Shown in pieces: positions 42,574 to 51,998 of a stretch of DNA of 64,000 nucleotides (positions are counted from its first letter, which is position 1; each line of letters begins with the position of its first letter). Made by a program: the position numbers and the translations under genes. This stretch comes from Variovorax paradoxus EPS (GTDB lineage Bacteria > Pseudomonadota > Gammaproteobacteria > Burkholderiales > Burkholderiaceae_C), in the NCBI RefSeq assembly GCF_000184745.1, contig NC_014931.1, forward strand, positions 6,138,001 to 6,202,000, in the 5' to 3' direction. The notes below the pieces were generated by a model. The model searched no databases, was not told where the DNA came from, and saw only the letters and a program-made list of their open reading frames with translations.

Positions 42574-45321
42574 TCAGAGTTGGGCTTCGGCCGGTTCGGG
42601 CGGCTCGCGGCGTGGCAGGGTGACGGTGAATTCTGCACCCCCGTCGCGCGCGTTGGCCGCCGTGATTTCGCCGCCGTGCGCGCTCACCACCGCGCGGCAG
42701 ATCGCGAGCCCCAGGCCGACGCCCGGTGTGGCCGATTCGGCCTCGCCGCGGGTGAACTTGTCGAACAGCTTCTGTTCGTGGCCCAGCAGCGCGGCAGGCA
42801 GGCCCGGCCCGTGGTCGCGCACCGTGAGCACCAGCGTGCCGGGTTCGGCGCGTGCGCCCACCACGATGGGTGGCGCACCGTACTTGGTGGCGTTCTCCAG
42901 CAGGTTGACGAGCACGCGTTCGATCAGCACCGCATCGAATTCGACCAGCGGAAGGTCCGCATCGAGCGTGGTCTGCACGACGGCGTCGCCCAGCGACGTG
43001 TGCGCCGCGCGGATCGACGATCCCACGACCTCCTCGACCGATTGCCAGTCGCGCCGCAGGTTCACCGCGCCGCCCGCGATGCCGCTTTCGAGCCGCGCCA
43101 TGTCGAGCAGGTTGTTGACCAGCGCGTGCAGCTCGTGCGCCTGCGCAACGATGGCGCGTGCCGCGTTGCCGTGTTCTTCGGCCGGCAGCGTCTGCAGCGA
43201 TTCGGCCAGCGCGATCAGCGCGGTGAGCGGCGTGCGCACGTCGTGCGAGATCGCGCCGAGCAGGGCATTGCGCAGGCGCTCCGATTCCATCTCGACCACG
43301 GCCTGCTGCGCCACCTCGACGTAGTGCACGCGCTCCAGCGCGATCGCGATCTGCCGGGCCAGCGTGTCGAGCTGCTGCGCCTGCTCCGGAATCAGCAACC
43401 AGCGCGGCTGCGCGGGCGACAGTGCCAGCACCCCGCGCACACGCATCGGCGCCTTCAATGGCACGTAGTGCCAAGGCTGCGCAGCCAATGTGGCGGTCGC
43501 AAGGCCTGCAGGTTGACCGTGGCGGAAGGCCCAGTCGGCGACCTGCGCATCGAAGCCCTCGGGCGGCTCTGTCGGCAGCACGAGCTGATCGGCCGCATCG
43601 GTCACCAGCACCAGCGCATGGCCGCCGAAGTGGCCCTGCACCGCGGCGGCGCCGAGCGTGACGACCTGCGTGCTCTCCAGCGCCGCCGAGAGTTCGCGCG
43701 TGAGTTCGAACAGCGAGCGCGCACGCCGTTCGCGGCTGGTCGATACGCCGGCCGCAAAGCGCAGCCCCGCGGTGAGCTGCCCCACCAGCAGGCCGACGCC
43801 GAGCATGATCGCGAAGGTCAGCACGTACTGCACGTCGCTCACCGCGAACGACAGGCGCGGCGGCACGAAGAAGTAATCGAACGCGGCCACGTTGAGCAAG
43901 GCCGCGAGCGCCGAAGGCCCGCGCCCGAAGCGCATCGCGACACCGACCACGCCGAGCAGGAACAGCATCACGATGTTCGAGAGTTCGAGCACGTTGGCGA
44001 GCGGCGTGCAGAGCAGGGTGAGTGCCACGCTGGTGGCCGTCGCCCACGCGTAGCCGGGCCAGTGGATCGGCGCCTTCTCGTGATCGTCGTCGTCGGCGCG
44101 CGGCGTGTTGAGCGGCGTGCGCGCGAGGCGGCGCGCGCTGTCGGCACGACCGACTTCCAGGATATCGAGCGCGGGCGCGCGTTGCGCCAGCGCGCGCGGC
44201 AACGAGACCCGCGTGGCGGGCCACCAACGACGCCATCCGCCGACCGGCTCGGACCGCCCCATCACCAGCGTCGCGCAGTTGAGCCGGCGGGCCTGCTCGG
44301 ACAGTTGCTCGGCCACATCGGAACCCGTGAGCACCGCGGTGGCAGCGCCCAGTTCCTCGGCGAGCTTGAGCACTGCGAGGATGCGGTCGCGCTCTGCGGC
44401 AGCGAGGCGCTGCAGCCGCGGCGTTTCGACGTACGCCGCATGCCATCGCACGTTGAGCTGGCCCGCGAGCCGCGCCGCGGTGCGCACCGTCTGTGCCGCG
44501 CCTTCGTGCGGACCGACGCAGGCGAGGATCGCGCCCGAGGTGTTCCAGGCCTGCAGCGAAGCGCCGCCCTGCCCGTTGCCGACCGCCCCGGACTGCTCGA
44601 CCCGCCAGCCGCGCACATCGTCTTCCACATGCTCGGCGGTGCGGCGCAGCGCAATCTCGCGCAGCGCGATCAGGTTGCCCTTGCGAAAGAAATTCTGCGC
44701 GGCGCGCTCAGCCTGCTGCGGCAGATAAACCTTGCCGGCTGCGAGCCGCGCGGTGAGTTCGTCGGGCGTGACGTCGACCAGCACCACTTCGTCGGCCTCG
44801 TCCAGCACGGTGTCGGGCACCGTCTCGTGCACACGCACGCCGGTGATCGCGCCGACGGTGCCGTTGAGGCTTTCGAGGTGCTGCACATTGAGCGCCGACC
44901 ACACCTCGATGCCTGCGGCCAGCAGCTCCTGCACGTCCTGCCAGCGCTTGGCGTGGCGCGATCCGGGGGCATTGGTGTGGGCCAGTTCGTCGACCAGCAG
45001 CACGGCGGGCTTGCGTGCGAGCGCGGCGTCGAGGTCGAACTCGGCGAGCGTGCGGCCGCGGTAGGCCAGCTCGCGCAGCGGCAGTGTATCGAGCCCCGCG
45101 AGCAGCGCGGCGGTTTCGCTGCGGCCGTGCGTCTCGACCACACCGATGAGTACATCGCGCCCCGCGGTGCGCTCGCGCTGGGCCGCACTCAGCATTGCCC
45201 AGGTCTTGCCGACACCGGCGCTGGCGCCGAAGTAGATGCGCAGCTTGCCGCGCAGTGCACGCGCCTCGTCGTTGCGCAGTTGCGCAATCAGGGCATCGGG
45301 GTCGGGGCGGGCGTCATGCAT
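42574..45321 (-). CDS. kdpD: Potassium sensor histidine kinase KdpD
   Basis: A 915-residue membrane sensor kinase. The N-terminal KdpD domain has Walker A GASAGVGKT (32-40) and VDELAHTNAPGSRHAKRWQDV. A universal-stress-like domain follows (about 255-370), then four membrane helices (about 420-520), a GAF-like region and a kinase core. The acceptor is His693 in AISHDVRTP. ATP-binding boxes are LLENATKYG, RDHGPGLP and GVGLGLAICRAV. It senses potassium/turgor state and phosphorylates KdpE. It starts 17 bp after a 44-codon membrane-peptide gene. Confidence 0.95.
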   Translation of the reverse strand: MHDARPDPDALIAQLRNDEARALRGKLRIYFGASAGVGKTWAMLSAAQRERTAGRDVLIGVVETHGRSETAALLAGLDTLPLRELAYRGRTLAEFDLDAALARKPAVLLVDELAHTNAPGSRHAKRWQDVQELLAAGIEVWSALNVQHLESLNGTVGAITGVRVHETVPDTVLDEADEVVLVDVTPDELTARLAAGKVYLPQQAERAAQNFFRKGNLIALREIALRRTAEHVEDDVRGWRVEQSGAVGNGQGGASLQAWNTSGAILACVGPHEGAAQTVRTAARLAGQLNVRWHAAYVETPRLQRLAAAERDRILAVLKLAEELGAATAVLTGSDVAEQLSEQARRLNCATLVMGRSEPVGGWRRWWPATRVSLPRALAQRAPALDILEVGRADSARRLARTPLNTPRADDDDHEKAPIHWPGYAWATATSVALTLLCTPLANVLELSNIVMLFLLGVVGVAMRFGRGPSALAALLNVAAFDYFFVPPRLSFAVSDVQYVLTFAIMLGVGLLVGQLTAGLRFAAGVSTSRERRARSLFELTRELSAALESTQVVTLGAAAVQGHFGGHALVLVTDAADQLVLPTEPPEGFDAQVADWAFRHGQPAGLATATLAAQPWHYVPLKAPMRVRGVLALSPAQPRWLLIPEQAQQLDTLARQIAIALERVHYVEVAQQAVVEMESERLRNALLGAISHDVRTPLTALIALAESLQTLPAEEHGNAARAIVAQAHELHALVNNLLDMARLESGIAGGAVNLRRDWQSVEEVVGSSIRAAHTSLGDAVVQTTLDADLPLVEFDAVLIERVLVNLLENATKYGAPPIVVGARAEPGTLVLTVRDHGPGLPAALLGHEQKLFDKFTRGEAESATPGVGLGLAICRAVVSAHGGEITAANARDGGAEFTVTLPRREPPEPAEAQL

Positions 45322-45338
45322 GGCGGTGGCTGCGCAGG

Positions 45339-45473
45339 TTATCGCATCGGGCCGCCCTTGCGGCGCTTGGCCTCGTGCCGCCGCGCGGTGCGCGAGAGCG
45401 CCCACCACGCAAAGCCGAGCGGCACGAACAGCGCCGCGAGCGCCAACAACGCATGAAAGAGATCAGTGACCAT
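45339..45473 (-). CDS. 44-residue single-span membrane protein between kdpC and kdpD
   Basis: A short gene from ATG 45473 to TAA 45339 encodes 44 residues with one membrane helix (LFHALLALAALFVPLGFAWW, 5-24) and a positively charged tail (RTARRHEAKRRKGG). The positive-inside rule puts the C-terminus in the cytoplasm. It overlaps the upstream 118-residue gene by 11 bp and precedes kdpD, so it lies within the kdp transcript. It could modulate KdpD or KdpFABC, as small membrane peptides often do, but no function is known to me. Confidence 0.6.
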   Translation of the reverse strand: MVTDLFHALLALAALFVPLGFAWWALSRTARRHEAKRRKGGPMR

Positions 45474-45819
45474 CGCGCAGCCCGCAGCGTGCCAGGTGCT
45501 CGCGCCAGCTCACGAGCCGGCCGATTTCGCCGGAGGGCACGCACTCGATCAGGCGGTGCAGCACCTCGGCGTAACTGGCGATAGGCAGGCGGATCATGAG
45601 CCGCACGCAAGGTGCGTCGCTCTCTTGCGAGCACAGGGCGTGCAACAGCGGCTCGCAGCGCACCACGCCCGCATCGGGGGAGCCCGCGATGCTGCGGCGC
45701 ACGCGCAATGCGTCGGCGCAGCAGACGGTGACATCGAGCACATAGAACGGGCTCGTGGCGGTCATGGGAGCGTGCGTTCGCAGCACGCCGGGGTGTTCAC
45801 GATAAGCGGCATAAGCCAT
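45463..45819 (-). CDS. 118-residue protein between kdpC and kdpD
   Basis: A small gene with AGGAG placed before ATG 45819, 10 bp after the kdpC stop. The protein opens MAYAAYREHPGVLRTHAPMT, then FYVLDVTVCCADALRVRRSI, and has five Cys (Cys-Cys near 38-39). It lacks a signal peptide or membrane helix. I do not recognise a family. Its position inside the kdp operon implies a potassium-linked or regulatory role; an internal start at 45765 is also possible. Confidence 0.65.
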   Translation of the reverse strand: MAYAAYREHPGVLRTHAPMTATSPFYVLDVTVCCADALRVRRSIAGSPDAGVVRCEPLLHALCSQESDAPCVRLMIRLPIASYAEVLHRLIECVPSGEIGRLVSWREHLARCGLRDGH

Positions 45820-45829
45820 GTTTTTCTCC

Positions 45830-46414
45830 TCAACGCACCGATGCATCGAGCGCGAGATTCAGTGCGAGAACGTTGACGCGCGATTCACCGAGCAGCCCCC
45901 AGAGCGCGCCCTGGGTGTGCTTCTCGATCAGCGCGTTGATCTGTTCGACCGGCACCCCGCGCACACGCGCAACGCGCCCCGCTTGGTAGTGCGCGGCGGC
46001 GGGGCTGATGTCCGGATCGAGCCCGCTGGCCGAGGCCGTGACGAGATCGACCGGCACCGGCGCGGTGTTGCCCGGGTCCGCGGCGCGCAGCGCTTCGACG
46101 CGAGCCTTGATCGCATCGGTCAGCGCCGGGTTGAGCGGCCCCTGGTTCGCGCCGCCCGAGGCGCTCGCGTTGTAGGGCTGCGGCGCGGTGGCCGACGGGC
46201 GCCCCCAGAAGTGCTTCGGATCGCTGAAGTTCTGCCCGATGAGTTTCGAGCCGACCGTCGTGCCGTCCAGCACGATCAGGCTGCCCGCGGCCTCCTTCGG
46301 AAACACCGCTTTCGCGGCGCCGGTGACGGCCATCGGATAGATGAGCCCGGTGAGTGCGCTCAGCAGTGCGAAGAGCACGATGGCGGGGCGAAGAATGCTG
46401 CTGTTGTTGTTCAT
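45830..46414 (-). CDS. kdpC: Potassium-transporting ATPase subunit KdpC
   Basis: A 194-residue single-span membrane protein. The N-terminal helix (about 9-31, PAIVLFALLSALTGLIYPMAV) is followed by a periplasmic domain with KLIGQNFSDPKHFWGRPSAT, ASGGANQGPLNPAL and the C-terminal GESRVNVLALNLALD, all standard KdpC segments. It binds KdpA and raises affinity for ATP/K+ in the KdpFABC complex. It follows kdpB by 12 bp. Confidence 0.96.
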   Translation of the reverse strand: MNNNSSILRPAIVLFALLSALTGLIYPMAVTGAAKAVFPKEAAGSLIVLDGTTVGSKLIGQNFSDPKHFWGRPSATAPQPYNASASGGANQGPLNPALTDAIKARVEALRAADPGNTAPVPVDLVTASASGLDPDISPAAAHYQAGRVARVRGVPVEQINALIEKHTQGALWGLLGESRVNVLALNLALDASVR

Positions 46415-46426
46415 GAGAAATGCTCC

Positions 46427-48535
46427 TCAGACCAGGTGGACTGCGACGAGCAGCCAGTCGATCAACTTGATGCCGATGAAGGGGACGACGAGGCCGCCCA
46501 GGCCGTAGATGGCCAGGTTGCGGCGCAGCAGTGCGGCAGCGCCCACCGGCCGGTAGCGCACGCCCTTGAGCGCGAGCGGAATCAGGAACACGATGACGAG
46601 CGCGTTGAAGATCACCGCCGAAAGAATCGCCGACGACGGGCTCGCGAGGCGCATCACATTGAGCGCGCCCAGTTGCGGATAGGTCGAGACGAAGATCGCG
46701 GGAATGATCGCGAAGTACTTCGCCACGTCGTTTGCGATCGAGAAGGTGGTGAGCGAGCCGCGCGTCATGAGCAGCGCCTTGCCGGTCTCCACCACTTCGA
46801 GCAGCTTGGTCGGGTTGGAGTCGAGGTCGACCATGTTGCCGGCCTCTTTCGCGGCCTGCGTGCCGCTGCCCATCGCCACCGCCACGTCGGCCTGCGCGAG
46901 CGCGGGCGCGTCGTTGGTGCCGTCGCCGGTCATCGCGACCAGGCGGCCTTCGGACTGGTACTTGCGGATGAGCGCGAGCTTGTCCTCGGGCGTGGCTTCG
47001 GCGAGGAAGTCGTCCACGCCGGCCTCGGCGGCGATGGCCGCGGCGGTGAGCTTGTTGTCGCCGGTGATCATCACCGTCTTGATGCCCATGCGGCGCAGTT
47101 CGGCGAAGCGCTCCTTGATGCCGGTCTTGACGATGTCCTTGAGCTCGACCACGCCGAGCACGCGATTGCCTTCCGACACGGCCAGCGGCGTGCTGCCGCG
47201 GCGCGCCGTCTCTTCGGCCGCGCGCAGCATCTCGGCGGGCATGCTGCCGCCCAACGCTTCGACGTGGCGGCGCACCGCTTCGACAGCGCCTTTGCGCAAC
47301 AGGACGACATCGGTATCGAGGCTGTTGGGGGCGGCGGGCAGGTCGGCTCCGCTCATGCGCGTCTGCGCGGTGAACTGCACGAAGCGTGCGCCCTCCACGG
47401 CCGTGGCTTCGAGGCCGTCGCGGCGCGCCAGGTCGACGATGCTGCGGCCTTCGGGCGTTTCGTCGGCCAGCGATGCAACCATCGCGGCACGCGCCAAGCG
47501 CGCCTTGGTCACGCCGGGCGCTGGCAGGAAGGCGCTGGCCTGGCGGTTGCCGTGCGTGATGGTGCCGGTCTTGTCGAGCAGCAGCACGTCGACGTCGCCG
47601 GCCGCTTCGACCGCGCGGCCCGAGGTCGCGATCACGTTGGCCTGCATCATGCGGCTCATGCCGGCCACGCCGACGGCCGAGAGCAGGCCGCCGATGGTGG
47701 TCGGGATCAGGCACACCAGCAGCGCGACCAGCGCGGTGAGCGACACCACGGTGCCCGCACCCGCGGCCTCCACGCTGAACACCGAGAACGGCAGCAGCGT
47801 GACGGTGACCATCAGGAACACGAGCGTGAGCGCCACCAGCAGGATGGTGAGCGCGATCTCGTTGGGCGTCTTCTGGCGCTTGGCCGCTTCGACCATGCCG
47901 ATCATGCGGTCCAGGAACGACTCGCCCGGGTTCACCGAGATGCGCACCACCAGCCAGTCCGACAGCACGCGGGTGCCGCCGGTCACTGCAGAGAAGTCGC
48001 CACCCGATTCGCGCACCACGGGCGCCGATTCGCCGGTGATGGCGCTTTCGTCGACCGAGGCCACGCCTTCGATGACTTCGCCGTCGAGCGGAATCACGTC
48101 GCCGGTCTCGACCAGCACGACGTCGCCCTTGCGCAGGTTGGGCGCCTGCTCCGGCAGCCACTGGCCGCCATGGTGCTGCTGTTGCGGCTCCGTCAACTTC
48201 TTGGCCCAGGTGTCCTTGCGCAAGCCGCGCAATGAAGCGGCCTGAGCCTTGCTGCGGCCTTCGGCCAGGGCCTCGGCAAAGTTCGCGAACAGCACGGTGA
48301 ACCACAGCCACACGGTGATGGCGAGCACGAAGCCGGGCTTCATGCCGGTGTCGCCGGGAAAGCTCAGCGCATGCACCCAGAGCAGGCTGGTGAGGATGCT
48401 CCCGATATAGACGATGAACATCACAGGGTTGCGCCACTGGGTGCGCGGGTCCAGCTTGGCGAAGGCGCCCCAGAGGGCGGGCTTGACCAGCGCTGCGTCG
48501 AGCAGCGAGAGAGAGGTTTTGGTGTTGGCAGTCAT
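46427..48535 (-). CDS. kdpB: Potassium-transporting P-type ATPase subunit KdpB
   Basis: A 702-residue P-type ATPase. The phosphorylated Asp321 lies in [13 protein letters not shown], the actuator motif TGES is at 167-170, and the hinge [23 protein letters not shown] is intact. It hydrolyses ATP to drive K+ uptake with KdpA. An extra Gln/His-rich stretch ([10 protein letters not shown], about 116-125) lies in the actuator region. It is 13 bp after kdpA. Confidence 0.97.
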   Translation of the reverse strand: MTANTKTSLSLLDAALVKPALWGAFAKLDPRTQWRNPVMFIVYIGSILTSLLWVHALSFPGDTGMKPGFVLAITVWLWFTVLFANFAEALAEGRSKAQAASLRGLRKDTWAKKLTEPQQQHHGGQWLPEQAPNLRKGDVVLVETGDVIPLDGEVIEGVASVDESAITGESAPVVRESGGDFSAVTGGTRVLSDWLVVRISVNPGESFLDRMIGMVEAAKRQKTPNEIALTILLVALTLVFLMVTVTLLPFSVFSVEAAGAGTVVSLTALVALLVCLIPTTIGGLLSAVGVAGMSRMMQANVIATSGRAVEAAGDVDVLLLDKTGTITHGNRQASAFLPAPGVTKARLARAAMVASLADETPEGRSIVDLARRDGLEATAVEGARFVQFTAQTRMSGADLPAAPNSLDTDVVLLRKGAVEAVRRHVEALGGSMPAEMLRAAEETARRGSTPLAVSEGNRVLGVVELKDIVKTGIKERFAELRRMGIKTVMITGDNKLTAAAIAAEAGVDDFLAEATPEDKLALIRKYQSEGRLVAMTGDGTNDAPALAQADVAVAMGSGTQAAKEAGNMVDLDSNPTKLLEVVETGKALLMTRGSLTTFSIANDVAKYFAIIPAIFVSTYPQLGALNVMRLASPSSAILSAVIFNALVIVFLIPLALKGVRYRPVGAAALLRRNLAIYGLGGLVVPFIGIKLIDWLLVAVHLV

Positions 48536-48548
48536 GGTGGGCTCCTTC

Positions 48549-50357
48549 TTATTTCCAGAGCACCAGGTGTTCGACGATCGGCCCGAGGGCCAGCGCCGGC
48601 ACGTAGTTGAGCAAGCCGACCAGCAGCACGGTGCCGATCAGCAAGGAGACGAACAGCGGGCCGTGCGTGGGCAGCGTGCCGCTGGTGACGGGCAGGCGCT
48701 TCTTGGCGGCCAGCGAGCCGGCAATGGCCAGCACCGGCACGATCATCGCGAAGCGGCCGAGCCACATGGCGAGGCCGAGCAGGCCGTTGTAGAACGGCGT
48801 GTTGGCCGAGAGGCCGGCGAAGGCGCTGCCGTTGTTGTTGGCGGCCGAGGTCAACGCATAGAGGATTTCCGAGAAGCCGTGCGCACCGGGGTTCGCGATG
48901 CCGGCCTTGCCGGCGCCTGCGATCACCGCCACCGCGGTGCCGGCCAGCACCAGGATCGGCGTGACCAGGATCGCGATGGAGATGAGCTTCATCTCGCGCA
49001 CCTCGATCTTCTTGCCCAGGTACTCGGGCGTGCGGCCGATCATGAGACCCGCGATGAACACCGCGAGCATCGCGAAGATCAGCATGCCGTAGAGGCCGCT
49101 GCCGACGCCGCCGAACACCACTTCACCAAGCTGCATGAGCACCATCGGCACCATGCCGCCGAGCGGGGTGAGCGAGTCGTGCATCGCGTTCACCGCGCCG
49201 CACGAGGCCGCGGTCGTGATGGCGGCGAAGAGCGCCGAGGCGTCGATGCCGAAGCGCACTTCCTTGCCTTCCATGTTGCCGCCGCTCTGCAATGCGCTGG
49301 ACACCTGGTCGACGCCGAGTGATGCGAACAACGGATTGCCGCCCTGCTCGGCCGGCGTGATCACCATCACCGCGACGACGAACATGACCGTCATCGCCGC
49401 GAGCACGGCCCAGCCCTGGCGCATGTCGCCGACGACACGGCCGAAGGCGAAGCACAGGGCCGCCGGAATCAGGAAGATCGCGATCATCTGCAGCAGGTTG
49501 CTGAGCGCGGTCGGGTTCTCGTAGGGGTGCGCCGAGTTGGCGTTGAAGAAGCCGCCACCGTTGGTGCCGATCATCTTGATCGCTTCCTGCGACGCGACCG
49601 GGCCCATGGCGAGGGTCTGCGTCCTGGTGGTGGCGTCTTCCATCACCGGGGCGCCCTTCTCGTCCTTGAGCGGCTGGCCGTCGGCGCCGTTCTTCGGCTG
49701 CTGGAAGGCGGTGGTCTCGACGGTGGCCACGTCCTTGTAGGCATCGAAGTTCTGGATCACGCCCTGGCCCACGAAGAAGACCGCGAGCACGAACGACAGC
49801 GGCACCAGCACCCACAGCGTGACGCGGGTGATGTCGGCCCAGAAGTTGCCGACCAGGCCCTTGCTTCCGGCGCCATCTCCGCGGCGCGCGAAGCCGCGCA
49901 CCAGCGCGAAGGCAACCGCGATGCCGGTGGCGGCGGAGAAGAAGTTCTGCACCGTGAGACCGAGCATCTGCGTGAGATAGCTCATGGTCGATTCACCGGC
50001 GTAGCCCTGCCAGTTGGTGTTGCTGACGAAGCTCACCGCGGTGTTGAAGGCCGAGTCGGCCGACACCGCGCCCATGCCGGCCGGGTTGAGCGGCAGCACG
50101 CCCTGCAGGCGCTGCAGCGCATAGACGACAACGGCGCCCAAGAGGTTGAAGGCCAGGAGCGCCAGCGCATAGGTGCGCCAGTTCATCGAGCGCTCGGGGG
50201 CGGTGCCCGCGAGCTTGTAGAGCGGCGCCTCGACGCGCTGCATCCAGCGCGGCACGCGCTCGTTGCAGAGCGCGGCGAGGAATTTGCCAACGGGCCAGGC
50301 CAGCACGGCGAGCGCGGCGAGAAAGAGGGCCAGCAGGCCCCAGGCGGACGCGGTCAT
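48549..50357 (-). CDS. kdpA: Potassium-transporting ATPase subunit KdpA
   Basis: A 602-residue ten-helix membrane protein of the K+ transporter superfamily with four pore loops, including [48 protein letters not shown] and [14 protein letters not shown]. These carry the selectivity-filter glycines. It is the K+-binding channel-like subunit of KdpFABC. It starts one base after the kdpF stop. Confidence 0.97.
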   Translation of the reverse strand: MTASAWGLLALFLAALAVLAWPVGKFLAALCNERVPRWMQRVEAPLYKLAGTAPERSMNWRTYALALLAFNLLGAVVVYALQRLQGVLPLNPAGMGAVSADSAFNTAVSFVSNTNWQGYAGESTMSYLTQMLGLTVQNFFSAATGIAVAFALVRGFARRGDGAGSKGLVGNFWADITRVTLWVLVPLSFVLAVFFVGQGVIQNFDAYKDVATVETTAFQQPKNGADGQPLKDEKGAPVMEDATTRTQTLAMGPVASQEAIKMIGTNGGGFFNANSAHPYENPTALSNLLQMIAIFLIPAALCFAFGRVVGDMRQGWAVLAAMTVMFVVAVMVITPAEQGGNPLFASLGVDQVSSALQSGGNMEGKEVRFGIDASALFAAITTAASCGAVNAMHDSLTPLGGMVPMVLMQLGEVVFGGVGSGLYGMLIFAMLAVFIAGLMIGRTPEYLGKKIEVREMKLISIAILVTPILVLAGTAVAVIAGAGKAGIANPGAHGFSEILYALTSAANNNGSAFAGLSANTPFYNGLLGLAMWLGRFAMIVPVLAIAGSLAAKKRLPVTSGTLPTHGPLFVSLLIGTVLLVGLLNYVPALALGPIVEHLVLWK

Positions 50358-50358
50358 T

Positions 50359-50457
50359 TCAGAATTCCTCGGCGCAGATCAGCGCGAAGACGAGATAGGC
50401 GAACAGGACGACGGCGATGAGCGCGCCGAATCCGTAGAGGGCTTCGAGGCTGATCAC
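50359..50457 (-). CDS. kdpF: KdpF small membrane subunit
   Basis: A 32-residue peptide from GTG 50457, about the length of E. coli KdpF (29). It is one membrane helix ([21 protein letters not shown]). KdpF stabilises the KdpFABC complex. Its GTG overlaps the TGA of a preceding 41-codon gene (GTGA), and kdpA follows one base after its stop. Confidence 0.85.
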   Translation of the reverse strand: MISLEALYGFGALIAVVLFAYLVFALICAEEF

Positions 50458-50579
50458 GATGCGTCTCCGTTGCTGCTGCTTTTCGGCGAGTTCGATCCCT
50501 CGAGCCTGTTCAGCCCGACGACCATGGCCGCCACCACGGCCCACAGCGCCAGCAAGGCGCCCATCCAGACGATGTCCAT
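50454..50579 (-). CDS. 41-residue membrane protein heading the kdp operon
   Basis: ATG 50579, with AGGAGC eight bases upstream, opens a 41-residue frame: one membrane helix (VWMGALLALWAVVAAMVVGL, 4-23) and a polar Ser/Asn-rich tail. It is translationally coupled to kdpF. Similar small proteins precede kdpF in other Burkholderiales from memory, but I know no function. It may be an additional Kdp subunit or a regulator. Confidence 0.6.
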   Translation of the reverse strand: MDIVWMGALLALWAVVAAMVVGLNRLEGSNSPKSSSNGDAS

Positions 50580-50894
50580 TTCGATTGCTCCTGGAGCGAT
50601 ACACAAACAAGGGCTTCAGTCTCGGCAGGCGTCCGTAAAAACGGGGAACAGAGTCGGCGGGGCCGCATAAAGAAAGCGTAAAAACGCGCCGCTTCCGCGC
50701 CCGCCGCGCCTCTTTTTTCCAAGCCCCGGCTGTCACAAAGCCGCATGCCCGCACGTCTTCAGGACGGGCGCCGGACCGCAAGAACCTGCGGATAGCCCGG
50801 CCCTATCGGGGTCTTTGCGCTGTCTTGCTCGACAGCGCCTTCGACGGCATTCAATAATCAAAGCATCGACTTTGATAAATAACGGATCGAGATC
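50580..50894. promoter_or_regulatory. Divergent control region of kdp and the RND efflux operon
   Basis: This 315-bp gap has no gene. The part near kdp (50580-50720) has AT-rich tracts (CGTAAAAACG twice, at 50631-50640 and 50689-50698) that could be KdpE sites or promoter parts. The part near the efflux operon holds a perfect palindrome at 50857-50876. Promoters are expected here for both operons but no strong -35/-10 pair is clear. Confidence 0.5.
50857..50876. promoter_or_regulatory. Operator-like palindrome ATCAAAG-N6-CTTTGAT before the efflux genes
   Basis: ATCAAAG (50857-50863) and CTTTGAT (50870-50876) form a perfect 7-bp dyad around CATCGA, 18 bp upstream of the adaptor-protein ATG and in AT-rich sequence. 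It is a likely repressor site (TetR-, MarR- or LysR-type) controlling the efflux operon; no dedicated regulator gene is adjacent. Confidence 0.5.
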
Positions 50895-51998
50895 ATGGAC
50901 ACACGATCAAGGGCCTGGCTTGGTGCCGGCCTGGCGGTACTGGTGGTGGGAGCGGCCGGCTACGGGCTCGCCAGGCTGAGGCCGGCGCATGCGGAGGGCG
51001 GCGGTATGCCGCCGGCCAAGGTGGCGGTAGCGGCCGCGCGCCCGACGGAGATGGCGCGCTTCCTCAGCGGCATCGGCACGCTGGAGGCCAACCGGCAGGT
51101 CGAGGTGCCGGCCGAAGTGGAAGGGCGCGTCGCGAAGATCCTCTTCACGCCCGGCGCCGAAGTGCGCGCCGGCCAGTTGCTCGTCCAGCTCAACGACGCG
51201 CCCGAGCAAGGCGACCTGGAGCGCCTGACCGCCCAGCGCGCCAACGCCAAGGCGCTGCTCGACCGCACACGCCGCCTGCTGCCGCAACAGGCCGCCACGC
51301 AGGAGCAGATGGAACAGGCGCAAGCCGGCTTCGACCAGGCGAGCGGCGAGTTGCGCCGCGTGCAGGCGCTGGTCGAGCAGAAGCGCATCAAGGCACCGTT
51401 CGATGGCGTGCTGGGAATCCGCCGCGTCAACCTTGGCCAGTTCGTGCGGGCCGGCGACACGCTGGTGTCGCTCACCGACGGACGCACGCTGTTCGCCAAT
51501 CTCACGCTGCCCGAGACGGCGCTGCCGGCGCTCAAGCGCAACCAGGCGGTGTCGCTCGCGGTCGATGCGTACCCGGGCCGTGTGTTCCAAGGCAAGCTGA
51601 GCGCCATCGAGCCGCAGATCGGCAGCGACACGCGCACCGTGCGGCTGCAGGCCACGGTGGACAACGCCGACGGCGCGCTCACGCCCGGCATGTACGTCAA
51701 CGGCAAGGTCGCGCTGCCTTCGCGCACCGATGCGATCACCGTGCCCGAGACCGCCATCACCTACAGCACGCACGGCGATTCGGTCTTCGTCGTGCGGCCC
51801 GCCGAAAAAGGCGACGGCTTCACAGCACACCAGGTGTTCGTGAAAGCGGGCGACCGGCAGGACGGCCTCGTCGTCATCGAACAAGGCTTGAAGGCTGGCG
51901 AGAAGGTCGTCACCTCGGGCCAGCTGCGCCTGTACACCGGCGCCGCCGTCGCGCCGGCCGGGAAGGACACGCTCGCTCTCACGGAACGCAAGTCATGA
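50895..51998 (+). CDS. RND efflux periplasmic adaptor subunit
   Basis: A 367-residue membrane-fusion protein with an N-terminal anchor/signal segment (about 8-26). The lipoyl/barrel-sandwich halves are QVEVPAEVEGRVAKILFTPGAEVRAGQ and RIKAPFDGVLGIRRVNLGQFV, flanking a short coiled coil (about 100-160). A beta-barrel and membrane-proximal part follow. It links the inner-membrane RND pump to the outer-membrane channel. Its stop overlaps the pump start (ATGA). The set resembles MexGHI-type systems, lacking mexG. Confidence 0.93.
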   Translation: MDTRSRAWLGAGLAVLVVGAAGYGLARLRPAHAEGGGMPPAKVAVAAARPTEMARFLSGIGTLEANRQVEVPAEVEGRVAKILFTPGAEVRAGQLLVQLNDAPEQGDLERLTAQRANAKALLDRTRRLLPQQAATQEQMEQAQAGFDQASGELRRVQALVEQKRIKAPFDGVLGIRRVNLGQFVRAGDTLVSLTDGRTLFANLTLPETALPALKRNQAVSLAVDAYPGRVFQGKLSAIEPQIGSDTRTVRLQATVDNADGALTPGMYVNGKVALPSRTDAITVPETAITYSTHGDSVFVVRPAEKGDGFTAHQVFVKAGDRQDGLVVIEQGLKAGEKVVTSGQLRLYTGAAVAPAGKDTLALTERKS

